The notes beneath the pieces are model-generated. The model was given only the letters and a program-made list of their open reading frames with translations. It ran no database searches and had not been told where the DNA came from. The translations under genes and the position numbers were made by a program. Below, in pieces: positions 33,199-44,952 of a DNA stretch of 64,000 nt. Source of the stretch: Phoenix dactylifera (lineage: Eukaryota; Streptophyta; Magnoliopsida; Arecales; Arecaceae); contig NW_024067981.1 in assembly GCF_009389715.1 (NCBI RefSeq), positions 1-64,000 on the forward strand, given 5' to 3'. Position 1 is the stretch's first letter. The number at the start of each line of letters is the position of its first letter.

Positions 33199-35909
33199 CT
33201 AGCAATTGCCACCGCCATACTCTGGATAACCACCTCCGAGATATCCTTTTCCTCTAGGGTCACCGCCATTGTATCCACCACCACCATAACACCCACCTCT
33301 AGAATAGTCATCGTTGTATCCACCATTGTCAGGATAGCGGCCATTGTATCCACCACCGCCGCCGCCACCACCGCCGCCGCCACCACCGCCACCACCACCG
33401 CCACCGCCGCCGCCACCGCCGCCGCCACCACCGAAATAGCCGCCGTTGTTTCTACCACCACCACCACCAGGATCGCCGCCGTTGTTTCCACCGCCGCCAC
33501 CAGGATCACCGCCTTTGTTTCCACCACCACCACCGCCAGGATCGCCGCCTTTGTTTCCACCGCCGCCGCCGCCAGGATCGCCGCCGTTGTTTCCACCACC
33601 ACCGCTGCCAGGATCGCCGCCGTTGTTTCCACCACCGCCACCAGGATCACCGTCCTTGTTTCCACCACCACCACGACCAGGATCGCCGCCTTTATTTCCA
33701 CCACCACCACCGCCAGGAGAGCCGCCATTGTTTCCACCACCACCACGACCAGGATCGCCGCCGTTGTTTCTACCGCCGCCACCGCCAGGATAGCCGCCGT
33801 TGTTTCCACCACCACCATGACTAGGATCGCCACCTTTCTTTCCACCACCACTACTAGGATAGCCGCCGTTTTTTCCACCGCCGCCGCCGCCGCCGCCACC
33901 ACCACCACCGGGATAGCCGCCGTTGTATCCACCACCACCACCAGGATAGCCGCCGTTGTATCCACCACCACCACCAGGATAGCCGCCGTTATTTCCACCG
34001 CCGCCGCCGCCAGGATAGCCGCCATTATTTCCACGACCACCACTACCAGGATAGCCGCCGTTGTTTCCACCACCACCACCACCAGGATCGCGGCCGTTGT
34101 TTCCACCACCGCCGCTGCCAGGATCACCACCATTGTTTCCACCACCACCGCCGCCAGGATCGCCCCCCTTGTTTCCACCGCTGCCGCCGCCAGGATCGCC
34201 CCCCTTGTTTCCACCGCCACCACCGCCAGGATCGCCGCCTTTATTTCCACGACCACCGCCGCCAGGATCACCACCATTGTTTCCACCACCACCGCCGCCA
34301 GGATCACCGCCTTTGTTTCCACCACCGCCGCCGCCAGGATAGCCACCGTTGTTTCCAGCACCACCGCCGCCAGGATCGCCCCCCTTGTTTCCACCGCCAC
34401 CACCGCCAGGATCGCCGCCTTTATTTCCACGACCACCGCCGCCAGGATAGCCACCGTTGTTTCCACCACCACCGCTGCTAGGATCGCCGCCGTTATTTTC
34501 ACCACCACCGCCTCCAGGATCGCCGCCTTTGTTTCCACCACCACTACCGCTAGGATCGCCGCCTTTGTTTCCACCGCCGCCGCCGCCAAGATCGCCCCCG
34601 TTGTTTCCAGCACCACCGCCGCCCTTGTTTCCACCACCACCGCCGCCAGGATCGCCCCCCTTGTTTCCACCACCACCACCGCCAGGATCGCTGCCTTTAT
34701 TTCCACGACCACCGCCGCCAAGATAGCCACCGTTGTTTCCACCACCACCGCCGCTAGGATCGCCGCCGTTGTTTCCACCACCGCCACCGCCACCACCACC
34801 GCCACCGCCACCGCCACCACCACCACCACCGGGATAGCCGCCGTTGTTTCCACCGCCGCCGCTGCTAGGATAGCCGCCATTATTTCCACGACCACCTCTA
34901 CCAGAATAGCCGCCGTTGTTTCCACCACCACCACTACTAGGATCGCCGCCTTTGTTTCCACCGCCGCCGCCGCCAGGATCGCCACCATTGTTTCCACCAC
35001 CACCGCTGCCAAGATCGCCGCCTTTGTTTCCACCACTACCGCCGCCAGGATCGCCGCCTTTGTTTCCACCACCGCTGCCGCCAGGATAGCCGCCGTTGTT
35101 TCCAGCACCACCGCTGCCTTTGTTTCCACCACCACCACTGCCAAGATCGCCCCCCTTGTTTCCACTGCCACCACCGCTAGGATCGCCGCCTTTATTTCCA
35201 CGACCACCACCGCCAGGATAGCCACTGTTGTTTCCACCACCACCGCCGCTAGGATCGCCGCCGTTGTTTCCACCGCCGCCAGGATAGCCGCCTTTCTTTC
35301 CACCACCACCACCACCACCAGGATAGCCGCCTTTCTTTCCACCACCACCACCACCATGATAACCTCCGTGGTTTCCACCACCGCCACGGGGATAGCCACA
35401 GTCGTATCCAACACTAGGATAGCCGCCGTTCGTTCCGCCACCAGAGTAGCCACCTTTGTATCCGCGAGAGTTCTTCTGGTCCCCAACACCCTCTTCCTCC
35501 ACGTTCTTCTCTTCTGCATGTGAAACAATAGTCTTATTAGTTACAATGAAGTAAAAACACCGTTTTAATTTTGACATCTCCATGGCCTTTGGAACACATG
35601 CATGCATGGGATATGCATGCCTTGGGCAACTCGATTGGATCATTAGAGCGTGTGATGTTCATATCATTAGATAATGGGGACCACGCATATCTGATATATA
35701 GAGGTGCTCCAATATGGTCTAATGACCTTGGGTTCTTAAGTGCATAATATTTAACAAACCATGGTCATATGATCACTTGGAGAAGAGAGAGGGGAGAAGA
35801 CTGAAGTCTCACGAGTTTTCTGTGTCATCTCCCTAGCTGTTGCCACCTCCAAGAGGATCAGAAGAGAGGCCAAGAGAACACCAAACACAAGGAAAGCCTT
35901 GGAAACCAT
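33199..35909 (-). CDS. Glycine-rich secreted protein GRP2 (long repeat form)
   Basis: Two exons: 35909-35813 (97 bp, [20 protein letters not shown] signal peptide, GTGAGA donor) and 35513-33199 after acceptor ACATGCAG. Together they give 803 residues. After a short charged linker (EEKNVEEEGVGDQKNSRG) the protein consists of about 55-60 units of GGGGGGNKGGDPG / GGGGNNGGYPG (11-14 residues). One poly-Gly run lies near residue 250 and a longer one near 720-745. The tail is Tyr/Arg-rich and ends YGGGNC. The architecture is that of class II/IV plant GRPs of the extracellular matrix, but it is much longer than usual (100-350 residues). The frame is intact over 2.3 kb of repeat, unlike GRP1. The opposite strand is open as well, encoding Pro-rich or Thr/Ala-rich shadows. 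Confidence 0.8.
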
Positions 35910-35984
35910 ATCTTTCTTCTGCTCGATCGACAAGCATGAGAAATTTGAAAGGACTAAGATGAGAGAAATCGTGTCCCCGGTGCT

Positions 35985-35993
35985 CCTTTTATA
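35985..35993 (-). promoter_or_regulatory. TATA box of GRP2
   Basis: Minus strand TATAAAAGG about 80 bp upstream of the GRP2 start codon. The surrounding 200 bp is conserved with GRP1. The 5.6-kb foldback element sits only about 150 bp further upstream. Confidence 0.75.
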
Positions 35994-36150
35994 GCTAGGT
36001 TCGTATGGCCATCAGCTGTGGTCATTTATTGGAAGACCGTGATCTCTGATCGTTTGGGGCAGTTAGATGTTAGTGATGATTCGACTGCCTGGTTGATAGG
36101 GTACGGCAGTCGACTCTTTTTACAATTTTTTGTGTCAAGAGTGAACCTAA

Positions 36151-37030
36151 GGCCCGTTTAGTTCGCAGGAAATATTTTTTCTCACAAAAATATGGTTCTT
36201 GCAAAGCAGATTCCTGAAAAAAAGATGACTGAAAAAGTACTTTTGGCTGTTTGGTTAACCATTAAAAAATGACAGATTTCCAAAGTATTTATGTTTGGTT
36301 GACCATCCACTTTCCTAAAAAAATTATGTATAATTTCTATTATACCCTAAATAAAAATTAGTCTTTAATGCTTTGGATCAAATAAGGATCCTTGATTTAA
36401 TGTTGAAAGGATTTTTTTGGGAAAAAATAAAAGGGGAATTTACTTTCCCATCCCTCTAAAGACTCCACTGTAACAAAAAGTCCTTGTTAATTAAATCTAA
36501 AACAACCGGTCCAGAAACTTTCCAAACTGTAATTCCCGGTCCCTGAGCCCCTTTTATTTTGAAATAAGATACTGAAAATGCCCCTTCCCTCATGATCTCC
36601 GATCTTTCCGAAGAAGAAAAATTTCAGAGACTTTCCGAACTGTAATCTCCGAGCCGCGGCTGCTGCCGACCGTGGCCTGCCCCTCCCGCGGCCGCCGCCG
36701 GCCCGGCTCGCCTCCTCCCAAGCCCCCTCCCGCGGCCGCGCCGCCGGGAATGCCTCCTCCCCCGCCCCCATGGTGGGAAGGTGCCGAAGAAGAGGAAGAA
36801 GGGCGCCGTCCCGCATCCTGCGGCTGTCGCCGGCCACGGCCCACCCTCCTCCAGCGTCCGCCGTGGCCCAGCCCCTTTCCGGCGCCGCCGGCCTCGCAGA
36901 AAGAGAAGAAAGAAGAAGAAGGGAAGAAGAAAAGAAAAAAAAGAAAAAGAAAAGAAAAGGTTTGAACTGGGGTCGACTCCTGCTCTGCTGGGGTCGACTC
37001 GTGAGAATCTTGGGTCGACTCGCTCACTTC
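36151..37030 (+). repeat. Left inverted arm of foldback element
   Basis: Contains an AT-rich outer part, a GC-rich part (36650-36890) and a purine-rich run (36897-36960). It matches the right arm in reverse complement: for example 'ccgccgggaatgcctcctcc' pairs with the complement of the 41280-41310 region, and 'gaaggtgcc' with 'ggcacctcc'. GGGTCGACTC palindromes lie at 36968-37025. The arm's purine tract is repeated at 37110-37205. Long open frames here are compositional, not genes. Confidence 0.75.
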
Positions 37031-37484
37031 TACAACAATTTTCTAAGAACACTTAACTGTGTGCACAGTCCTGTTAACTGTGTTCGCAGACAACTTAACT
37101 GTGTGCCGCCAGCTCGCGGAAGGAGAAAAAAGAAGAAAGAAGAAGAAGGGAAGAAGAGAAGAAAAAAAAGAAAAAAAAAAGAAAAAAAGGAAAAAATAAA
37201 AATAAAGTTAAATAAGCTTAGAACAATTAAATAAGTTTGGAATACACTTAATCTAACATGACACACATTTAAATAAGCTTGGAACATATTTAAATCATCC
37301 TGGAACACACTTATTCTACCCCAGAACACAGTTATTTCGACTGTGCACACAGTTAAGTGTTATTAGAAAATTATTGTAGACTTATGCTGAGCTGGGGTCA
37401 AGCTGGGGTCGACCCCTGAAGAGCTGGGGTCGACCCCTAAAGATATGGAGTCGACCCCTGAAATCAGGCAGAAAAACAGCTCTC

Positions 37485-37585
37485 TGGAAAGCCTAAGAGA
37501 GTCGACTCCAGGTGAGCAGGGGTCGACTCGTGCTATTAAGGGGTCGACTCCACGTGAGCAGGGGTCGACCCCAGGTCTGTGAACA
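37485..37585 (+). repeat. GTCGACTC-rich direct repeat bordering array, left
   Basis: Segment with 'agagtcgactccaggtgagc', 'ggggtcgactcgtgct' and 'aggtctgtgaacacagtt'. It recurs at 40900-41005 in the same orientation, so the satellite array lies between two direct copies. Confidence 0.8.
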
Positions 37586-40500
37586 CAGTTAAGTTGTATG
37601 TGAACACAGTTAACTTGTCTAGGAACACAGTTAAGTTGTCTGTGAACACAGTTAACTTGTCTAGGAACACAGTTGTTTAGGAACACAGTTAAGTTGTTTG
37701 GGAACACAGTTAACTTGTCTAGGAACACAGTTAAGTTGTCTAGGAACACAGTTAATTTGCCTAGGAACACAGTTAACTTGTCTAGGAACACAGTTGTTTA
37801 GGAACACAGTTAAATTGTTTGGGAACACAGTTAACTTGTCTAGGAACACAGTTAACTTGTCTAGGAACACAGTTGTCTAGGAACACAGTTAAGTTGTCTG
37901 TGAACACAGTTAAGTTGTTTAGGAACACAGTTATCTAAGAATACAGTTAACTTGTCTAGGAACACAGTTAAGTTGTCTGTGAACACAGTTAACTTGTTTA
38001 GGAACACAGTTGTTTAGGAACACAGTTAAGTTGTTTGGGAACACAGTTAACTTGTCTGGAAACACAGTTAAGTTGTCTAGGAACACAGTTAATTTGTCTA
38101 GAAACACAGTTAACTTGTCTAGGAACACAGTTGTTTAGGAACACAGTTAAATTGTTTGGGAACACAGTTAACTTGTCTAGGAACACAGTTAACTTGTATA
38201 GGAACACAGTTGTCTAGGAACACAGTTAAGTTGTCTGTGAACACAGTTAAGTTGTTTAGGAACACAGTTATCTAAGAATACAGTTAACTTGTCTAGGAAC
38301 ACAGTTAAGTTGTCTGTGAACACAGTTAACTTGTCTAGGAACACAGTTGTTTAGGAACACAGTTAAGTTATTTGGAAACACAGTTAACTTGTTTGGGAAC
38401 ACAGTTAAGTTGTCTAGGAACACAGTTAATTTATCTAGGAACACAGTTAACTTATCTAGGAACACAGTTGTTTAGGAACACAGTTAAATTGTTTGGGAAC
38501 ATAGTTAACTTGTCTAGGAACACAGTTAACTTGTCTAGAAACACAGTTGTCTAGGAACACAGTTAAGTTGTCTGTGAACACAGTTAAGTTGTTTAGGAAC
38601 ACAGTTATCTAAGAATACAGTTAAGTTGTTTGGGAACACAGTTAATTTGTCTAGGAACATAATTAATTTGTCTAGGAACACAGTTGTCTAAGAACACAGT
38701 TAAGTTGTCTGTAAACACAGTTAACTTGTCTAGGAACACAGTTGTCTAGGAACACAGTTAAGTTGTTTGGGAACACAGTTAACTTATCTAGGAACACAGT
38801 TAACTTGTCTAGGAACACAGTTGTCTAGGAACACAGTTAAGTTGTCTGTGAACACAGTTAACTTGTCTAGGAACACAGTTGTTTAGGAACACAGTTAAGT
38901 TGTTTGGGAACACAGTTAACTTGTCTGGGAACACAGTTAAGTTGTCTAGGAACACAGTTAATTTGTCTAGGAACACAGTTAACTTGTTTAGGAACACAGT
39001 TGTTTAGGAACACAGTTAAATTGTTTGGGAACACAGTTAAATTGTTTGGGAACATAGTTAACTTGTCTAGGAACACAGTTAACTTGTCTAGGAACACAGT
39101 TGTCTAGGAACACAGTTAAGTTGTCTGTGAACACAGTTAAGTTGTTTGGGAACACAGTTATCTAAGAATACAGTTAACTTGTCTAGAAACACAGTTAAGT
39201 TATCTGTGAACACAGTTAACTTGTCTAGGAACACAGTTGTTTAGGAACACAATTAAGTTGTTTGGGAACACAGTTAACTTGTCTGGGAACACAGTTAAGT
39301 TGTCTAGGAACACAGTTAATTTGTCTAGGAACACAGTTAACTTGTCTAGGAACACAGTTGTTTAGGAACATAGTTAAATTGTTTGGGAACACAGTTAACT
39401 TGTCTAGGAACACAGTTAACTTGTCTAGGAACACAGTTGTCTAGAAACACAGTTAAGTTGTCTGTGAACACAGTTAAGTTGTTTAGGAACACAGTTATCT
39501 AAGAATACAGTTAAGTTGTTTGGGAACACAGTTAACTTGTCTAGGAACACAGTTAATTTGTCTAGGAACACAGTTGTCTAGGAACACAGTTAAGTTGTCT
39601 GTAAACACAGTTAACTTGTCTAGGAACACAGTTGTCTAGGAACACAGTTAAGTTGTTTGGGAACACAGTTAACTTGTCTAGGAACACAGTTAACTTGTCT
39701 AGGAACACAGTTGTCTAGGAACACAGTTAAGTTGTCTGTGAACACAGTTAACTTGTCTAGGAACACAGTTGTCTTGGAACACAGTTAAGTTGTTTGGGAA
39801 CACAGTTAACTTATCTAGGAACACAGTTAACTTGTCTAGGAACACAGTTAACTTGTCTAGGAACACAGTTAATTTGTCTAGGAACACAGTTGTCTAGGAA
39901 GACAGTTAACTTGTCTAGGAACACAGTTGTCTTGGAACACAGTTAAGTTGTTTAGGAACACAGTTAACTTGTCTAGGAACACAGTTAACTTGTCTAGGAA
40001 CACAGTTAACTTGTCTAGGAACACAGTTAATTTGTCTAGGAACACAGTTGTCTAGGAACACAGTTAAGTTGTCTGTGAACACAGTTAACTTGTCTAGGAA
40101 CACAGTTGTCTAGGAATACAGTTCAGTTGTTTGGGAACACAGTTAACTTGTCTAGGAACACAGTTGTCTAGGTACACAGTTAAGTTGTCTGTGAACACAG
40201 TTAAGTTGTTTAGAAACACAGTTAACTTGTCTAGGAACACAGTTAATTTGTCTAGGAACACAGTTGTCTAGGAACACAGTTAAGTCGTCTGTGAACACAG
40301 TTAACTTGTCTACGAATACAGTTGTCTTGGAACACAGTTAAGTTGTTTGGGAACACAGTTAACTTGTCTAGGAACACAGTTAACTTGTCTAGGAACACAG
40401 TTAACTTGTCTAGGAACACAGTTAATTTGTCTAGGAATACAGTTGTCTAGGAACACAGTTAAGTTGTCTGTGAACATAGTTAACTTGTCTAGGAACACAG

Positions 40501-40905
40501 TTGTTTGGGAACACAGTTAACTTGTCTAGGAACACAGTTGTCTAGGTACATAGTTAAGTTATCTAGGAATACAGTTAACTTGTTTGTGAACACAGTTAAC
40601 TTGTTTGTGAACACAGTTAACTTGTCTAGGAACATAGTTAATTTATCTAGGAACACAGTTGTCTAGGAACACAGTTAAGTTGTCTGTGAACACAGTTAAT
40701 TTGTCTAGGAACACAGTTGTCTAGGAACACAATTAAGTTGTCTGTGAACACAGTTAATTTGTCTAGGAACACAGTTGTCTAGGAACACAGTTCAGTTGTT
40801 TGGAAACACAGTTAACTTGTCTAGGAACACAGTTGTCTAGGTACATAGTTAAGTTATCTAGGAACACAGTTAACTTGTTTGTGAACACAGTTAACTTGTC
40901 TAGGA
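37570..40905. repeat. Tandem array of 21-bp units with higher-order structure
   Basis: About 3.3 kb of units with core GTCTAGGAACACAGTTAA. Most are 21 bp and some are shortened to about 16 bp ('aggaacacagttgtct'). The left part shows a higher-order period of 337 bp: the same unit order restarts at 37698, 38035 and 38372, and again 358 bp apart at 38904 and 39262. Because 21 is a multiple of three, all frames stay open for long stretches. The resulting heptapeptide repeats are not evidence for proteins. Confidence 0.95.
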
Positions 40906-41009
40906 AAGCCTGAGAGTCGACTCCAGGTGAGCAGGGGTCGACTCGTGCTGTTATAAGGGGTCGACTCCAGATGAGCAGAGGTCGACTCCAGGTCTGTGAA
41001 CACAGTTAA

Positions 41010-41754
41010 GTTGTCTGTGAACACAATTAACTTGTCTAAGAACACAGTTAACTTTATTTTTATTTTTATTTTATTTTATTTTCTTCTTTTTCTTTCATTT
41101 TCTTTTATTTTCTTTCCTTTTTCTTTTTTTTTTCTTCTCTTCTTCCCTTCTCCTTCTTTCTTCTTCCTTCTCCTCTCGCGAGGCCGGCAGCTACGGAAGG
41201 GGGTCGGACGGTGGCGGCCACAGGATGGGGCCACCGGGGGGGCAGCGGCTTCTCTTCTTTGGCACCTCCCCACCGTGGGGGCGGAGGTATTTCCGGCGGC
41301 GCGGAAGGGGGCAGCGGGTGCGGGAGGGGGCGGGCTGTGGCCGGTGGCAGGCGCGGGAGGGGGTGGGCCGTGGCTGGCGGCTGCCTTTTTCTTCTCCTTC
41401 TTCGGTGGGAATGGGAGAGGCGGGGGCATTTTGGTCCCATAAAGCAATGTTGAAATATATATGGACCGGTTGTTAAACAACCGGTCAACAGGGATTTAAT
41501 GTTAAAGTTCGGTCAATAAATGGACCGCTAAGGAAGTTCCCCAAAATAAAAATGTTTCGATTTCCGGCTCACGAAAAAGTAATTTTTTTATGTTTCACAT
41601 TGAATTTTTTTTCATGAAACGTCGAAATCATATTCCCACAGAAATACAACTTTTCTACTTTTTACTTTGAAAACTCCAACTAAATAAAAAGTATTTTTTT
41701 ACTTTTTCATTGACCTCATTTTCTTTTCTTCTTCTTCCATGAACCAAACGAGCC
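41010..41754 (-). repeat. Right inverted arm of foldback element
   Basis: Pyrimidine-rich tract (41050-41175), GC-rich part (41180-41400) and AT-rich outer part ending CGAGCC. It is the reverse complement counterpart of 36151-37030, including 'aacaaccggtc' versus 'aaaacaaccggtcc'. Confidence 0.75.
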
Positions 41755-42225
41755 CTAATGATCAATTATGGGCAGTTGAGTATTTTCAATGCTACGAAGG
41801 CTTTTTCCTATCTCACATCAAAAGCTTTTTCTTTCCTTTTCTTCTCTTTTCTTGTCTTTTCTTCAAACCGTAAGTACTGCAGATAAATGCAAAGCAACAA
41901 GTAGTTGATGGGAAAGGAACTTCTGAGGTCTAGCTTCTAGCTTGCATATGTGGTCCGCATTAAATTGCGTGCTGGTTCTCTCCACCCTTGTGAAACAATT
42001 TTATCCTTCGATGTGAGTCACACTAGCTTAATTTATTGGTGGAGGAACGGAAGATATAAATGCACCTCTGGAGCTCATGGCTTCAATTGATTTCGGGAAA
42101 TTGGTGACTTTTTCAGAAAAAGATGGTAAAATCAGAGTATCAAATTATAATGATTGGTTAGCTATATACATGCGATGCGATGTAGGCTAGAGATTGAAGC
42201 AATTACTTTGCTTTGAGACTGTAGA

Positions 42226-43970
42226 ATTTCAATATCAATCTCTGCATCCAAATCCACACTATAAATTTTTTAAAAAAATTTTATTATTCGATGTAACATA
42301 TGGTATTACTATATATCTACAATCTTTAGTTGCCGAGCAAAGAGATATGACTATTAGATGAGATCCTTGCAAGTTGAACCCTTACATTTTATTAGAACTA
42401 ATGTTTAGCATATTCATCCTCTTCTCTTCTCAAGGGAAGGTAGAGAGAGCGATACAAGAGAGTAAGAGAAGAGTCTGCAAGACAAAACAGACCCCTGCAT
42501 TAACGCTCACGATATAGAATTATTACACCACAGAGGTTTCATTATTTTAAGTTAGGCTCTGCTTGTCAATTTTTGAAAGTTTTTTTTCCTTATACATGGT
42601 GGATAAATTCTTGCAAAATTTATAGTAAATGCTTGACGGGTCAGATGGGGGAATCCATACCATCATTATCCCAATCAAATGGCTGTTTTTCTTTTTTTTC
42701 TTTTTTGCCACAACAGATTATTCATGCATTTATATATTTTTAGCATGAATACATCCAAAAATATTAAAAGATAATAAATCTCTGAGTGCTTTAGCTAATT
42801 TTTTCTTACCGACTCTCAGAGCCTGCCAAAGTGGTCAGTCACATATGAGGCCACTCGTCTACAGCTCTATTAATCTTTCTGCCTACTATGGCCCGAATAG
42901 TCACATGCGCCACCAGTTCCACCTAATCCAACCTTTTCACTTTTCCTTTTTCTTTGGACTTTGGGTGACATCAAACGGGTGTCACATCAAGCGGATGAAA
43001 AACCACGACATCTAAACAGGGCCTAGGGTCCTATCGATGCTCCCATAACATATCCATGGAAATTTTTACAATATGGTTATTAGTAAGGAAAAGTTAATGA
43101 TGGAAGGAACTTTTCCCCATAACGAAACTTCAGAATATAAAGATCAGTAGAAAATGAGATAGCTGAAACCACCTTCTAGAATGAATCCCTTGTCCTAATT
43201 TTTTGGGACCGCTTGCTTGGGGGAAGCTCTAGTTATCCTCTAATTCCTAACTTCCTTCTCTCTTGTACCTAATCTGATCCCTTTCCTTTGAGGAGCATCG
43301 ATGGATAAGTTAAGCATGGTGAAATATGTGCAACTTATCACTTGGTAGCTTTAAGCAATTTAAAAGTAAGACCGTCAACTTCCTTATACAAACGCATTTT
43401 GGTAATCTAGAAAATTTTGTGAAAAATAGAATATCACCATGACTTATTTTTATTTAGATTTCTCCACTTCATTCTGGTTGGGTGGGATGAAAGTAGCATT
43501 TAGTGACACTTAATGTGTTTCATCAGTATTTCAGCTCGAGTTGTATCTTCTACAAGCACCTTCGTACGCTTGAATTATTAAAAATATTATTATTATTATT
43601 CCACTGGAATTTCCTATTGTTTTCTAGATTCGTTCCTGAATGTTAAACTTGTGACCATTGTCGTGTCACTGAATAGCTCATTGTTGTGTCAATCCTAGGA
43701 CCGAACGTTGGATCCGTAATAAGTCCCTGCCACATTTACATTTTGCACTCTTTAAGACCATAAACTAATTTAGTTGACAATAATATATATATTGAAGAAC
43801 AGCTTGAAGCAAATGACACCCATGACATTTTATTAGGAGACATGCTACATGATAGGTTGGGGAGCATTAGGAGCAGGAGGGCACAGAACTGTGTCCTCCC
43901 TCTCAGGCACACAACCTTTTATTCTCTCCTTATGAGACAGCTACGTACGTTAATTATTCTTAGGGTTTAT
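42226..43970. other. Intergenic DNA, nothing recognised
   Basis: About 1.7 kb between the end of GRP block-2 similarity (around 42200) and GRP3. I see no gene, terminal repeat or array in it. Confidence 0.5.
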
Positions 43971-43985
43971 TAGCATGCAGTCTTC

Positions 43986-44292
43986 TTAGTTCTGCAGCTC
44001 CGGCAGGTATTCCGGGTCAGGGATCTCATCAGGGTGAGAGCAGCATCGGCAACCACCGTGGTGTCCACGGTGGCAGCACCCGTGGTGGCAGGGTCTATGG
44101 CCGCCATGCCCATGGCCGCCAATCTTTTGGTCTTGGATGCCAGCCTCTGTTTCCTTCTCATCTGCATCACCCACAAGATCATCATGCTGAAACAGATCGA
44201 AATGCTCATCAAAAAATTAAATGTTAAGTTTAAATTAAGTTAATAATTCATGCTACTTAATGGTCCATCTTGGGAACTTTCCTATCTATATG

Positions 44293-44387
<95 letters not shown>

Positions 44388-44876
44388 TGTATATGTTTAT
44401 GTATATATATGTATGTATGTATTATATAAAACTGGGGTCATCTGTCGGAGTAGTTGGTTATTTGATTTTTGCATGCCTTCAGTAATCTCCAAAGGTGATC
44501 ACTTGCCTTTTGCATGCATGCATCATCGCCAGTTATAACAAAGCTGAGTAATTCAAGTTCTGCATGTATTGGGTCCTGATTAAGTCTTTCATCAAAGAAT
44601 TTGTTGGACAAGTTTGTTAAATGTCTAGATTATCGAAGTAGATATTAAGCCCAGCTAGCTAAGGCAAAAAGAGAAAAAAAAATTAAGACCATGACATCAC
44701 CCTTAATTATTTCTAAATACTACTGTAATAAGACTGATGTATTAGAGGGCAGAATGTGTGGACAGTCTATTAAACTCACGAGTTTCCTCAGCCAGCTCCC
44801 GAGCTGCCACCTCTGAAGAGACGAGGAGAATAGCTGCCAGGAGAACACCAAACACAAGCAAAGTCTTGGAAGCCAT
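43986..44876 (-). CDS. Small glycine/histidine/cysteine-rich secreted protein GRP3
   Basis: Two exons: 44876-44780 (97 bp) and 44161-43986, joined from a GTGAG donor to the acceptor GGTGATGCAG. They give 90 residues. Exon 1 encodes [18 protein letters not shown] and a signal peptide cleaved near EVAA. It has the same length and splice phase as in GRP1 and GRP2. Exon 2 encodes [16 protein letters not shown], then His/Gly/Cys-rich [20 protein letters not shown] and GCRCCSH, ending [13 protein letters not shown]. The Cys-rich tail after a short Gly/His region is typical of nodulin-24/GRP-type secreted proteins and could bind metal; that is inference. An alternative acceptor at TTTCAG (about 44190) would hit a stop at once. 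It looks intact. Confidence 0.8.
44295..44425. repeat. TA and GTAT microsatellites in GRP3 intron
   Basis: About 33 TA dinucleotides (44295-44361) followed by seven or more GTAT tetramers (44360-44390 and beyond). They lie within the GRP3 intron. Confidence 0.95.
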
Positions 44877-44944
44877 GTCCTACTACTGAATGAATCGAAA
44901 GATGGCTAGGAGTGAGCTGAGAAGAGCCATGCGCTCTCTTGCCG

Positions 44945-44952
44945 TATATATA
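44945..44952 (-). promoter_or_regulatory. TATA box of GRP3
   Basis: TATATATA about 70 bp upstream of the GRP3 start codon, in the position of the TATAAAAGG boxes of GRP1 and GRP2. Confidence 0.65.

Larger units (their letters stand above)
36151..41754. mobile_element. 5.6-kb foldback-type transposon with satellite core
   Basis: Left end GGCCCGTTTAGTTC and right end (reverse complement) GGCTCGTTTGGTTC are inverted. CTAA lies on both sides (36147-36150 and 41755-41758). The paralogous site in block 1 (about 31282) reads 'gaacttaatggtcaatta' without the insert, which proves an insertion of about 5.6 kb. Inverted arms of roughly 0.8 kb enclose a tandem array (37570-40905). The 'GGCCxGTTTGGTT' end and TAA/CTAA duplication suggest a PIF/Harbinger-like or foldback non-autonomous element. 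No transposase was seen. Confidence 0.85.

Noticed and set aside
33142..35523. Long plus-strand open frames (Thr/Ala-rich and poly-Pro, extensin-like) across the GRP2 and GRP1 repeats
   Set aside because: They are the complement of GGN repeats. Signal peptide, splice sites and TATA box exist only for the minus-strand GRP genes.
36480..37230. Arg/Pro/Gly-rich and Lys-rich frames in the foldback arms (also 41000-41490)
   Set aside because: Composition-driven frames in inverted repeat arms, present on both strands.
37570..40905. Possible CRISPR-like array because of regular short repeats
   Set aside because: Units are directly adjacent, with no unique spacers, in a plant nuclear context; it is a minisatellite.
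37363..41045. Many short frames with heptapeptide repeats (NCVPRQV or GTQLTCL type) on both strands
   Set aside because: The 21-bp unit is divisible by three and lacks stops in several frames. No start context, no domain, no splicing.
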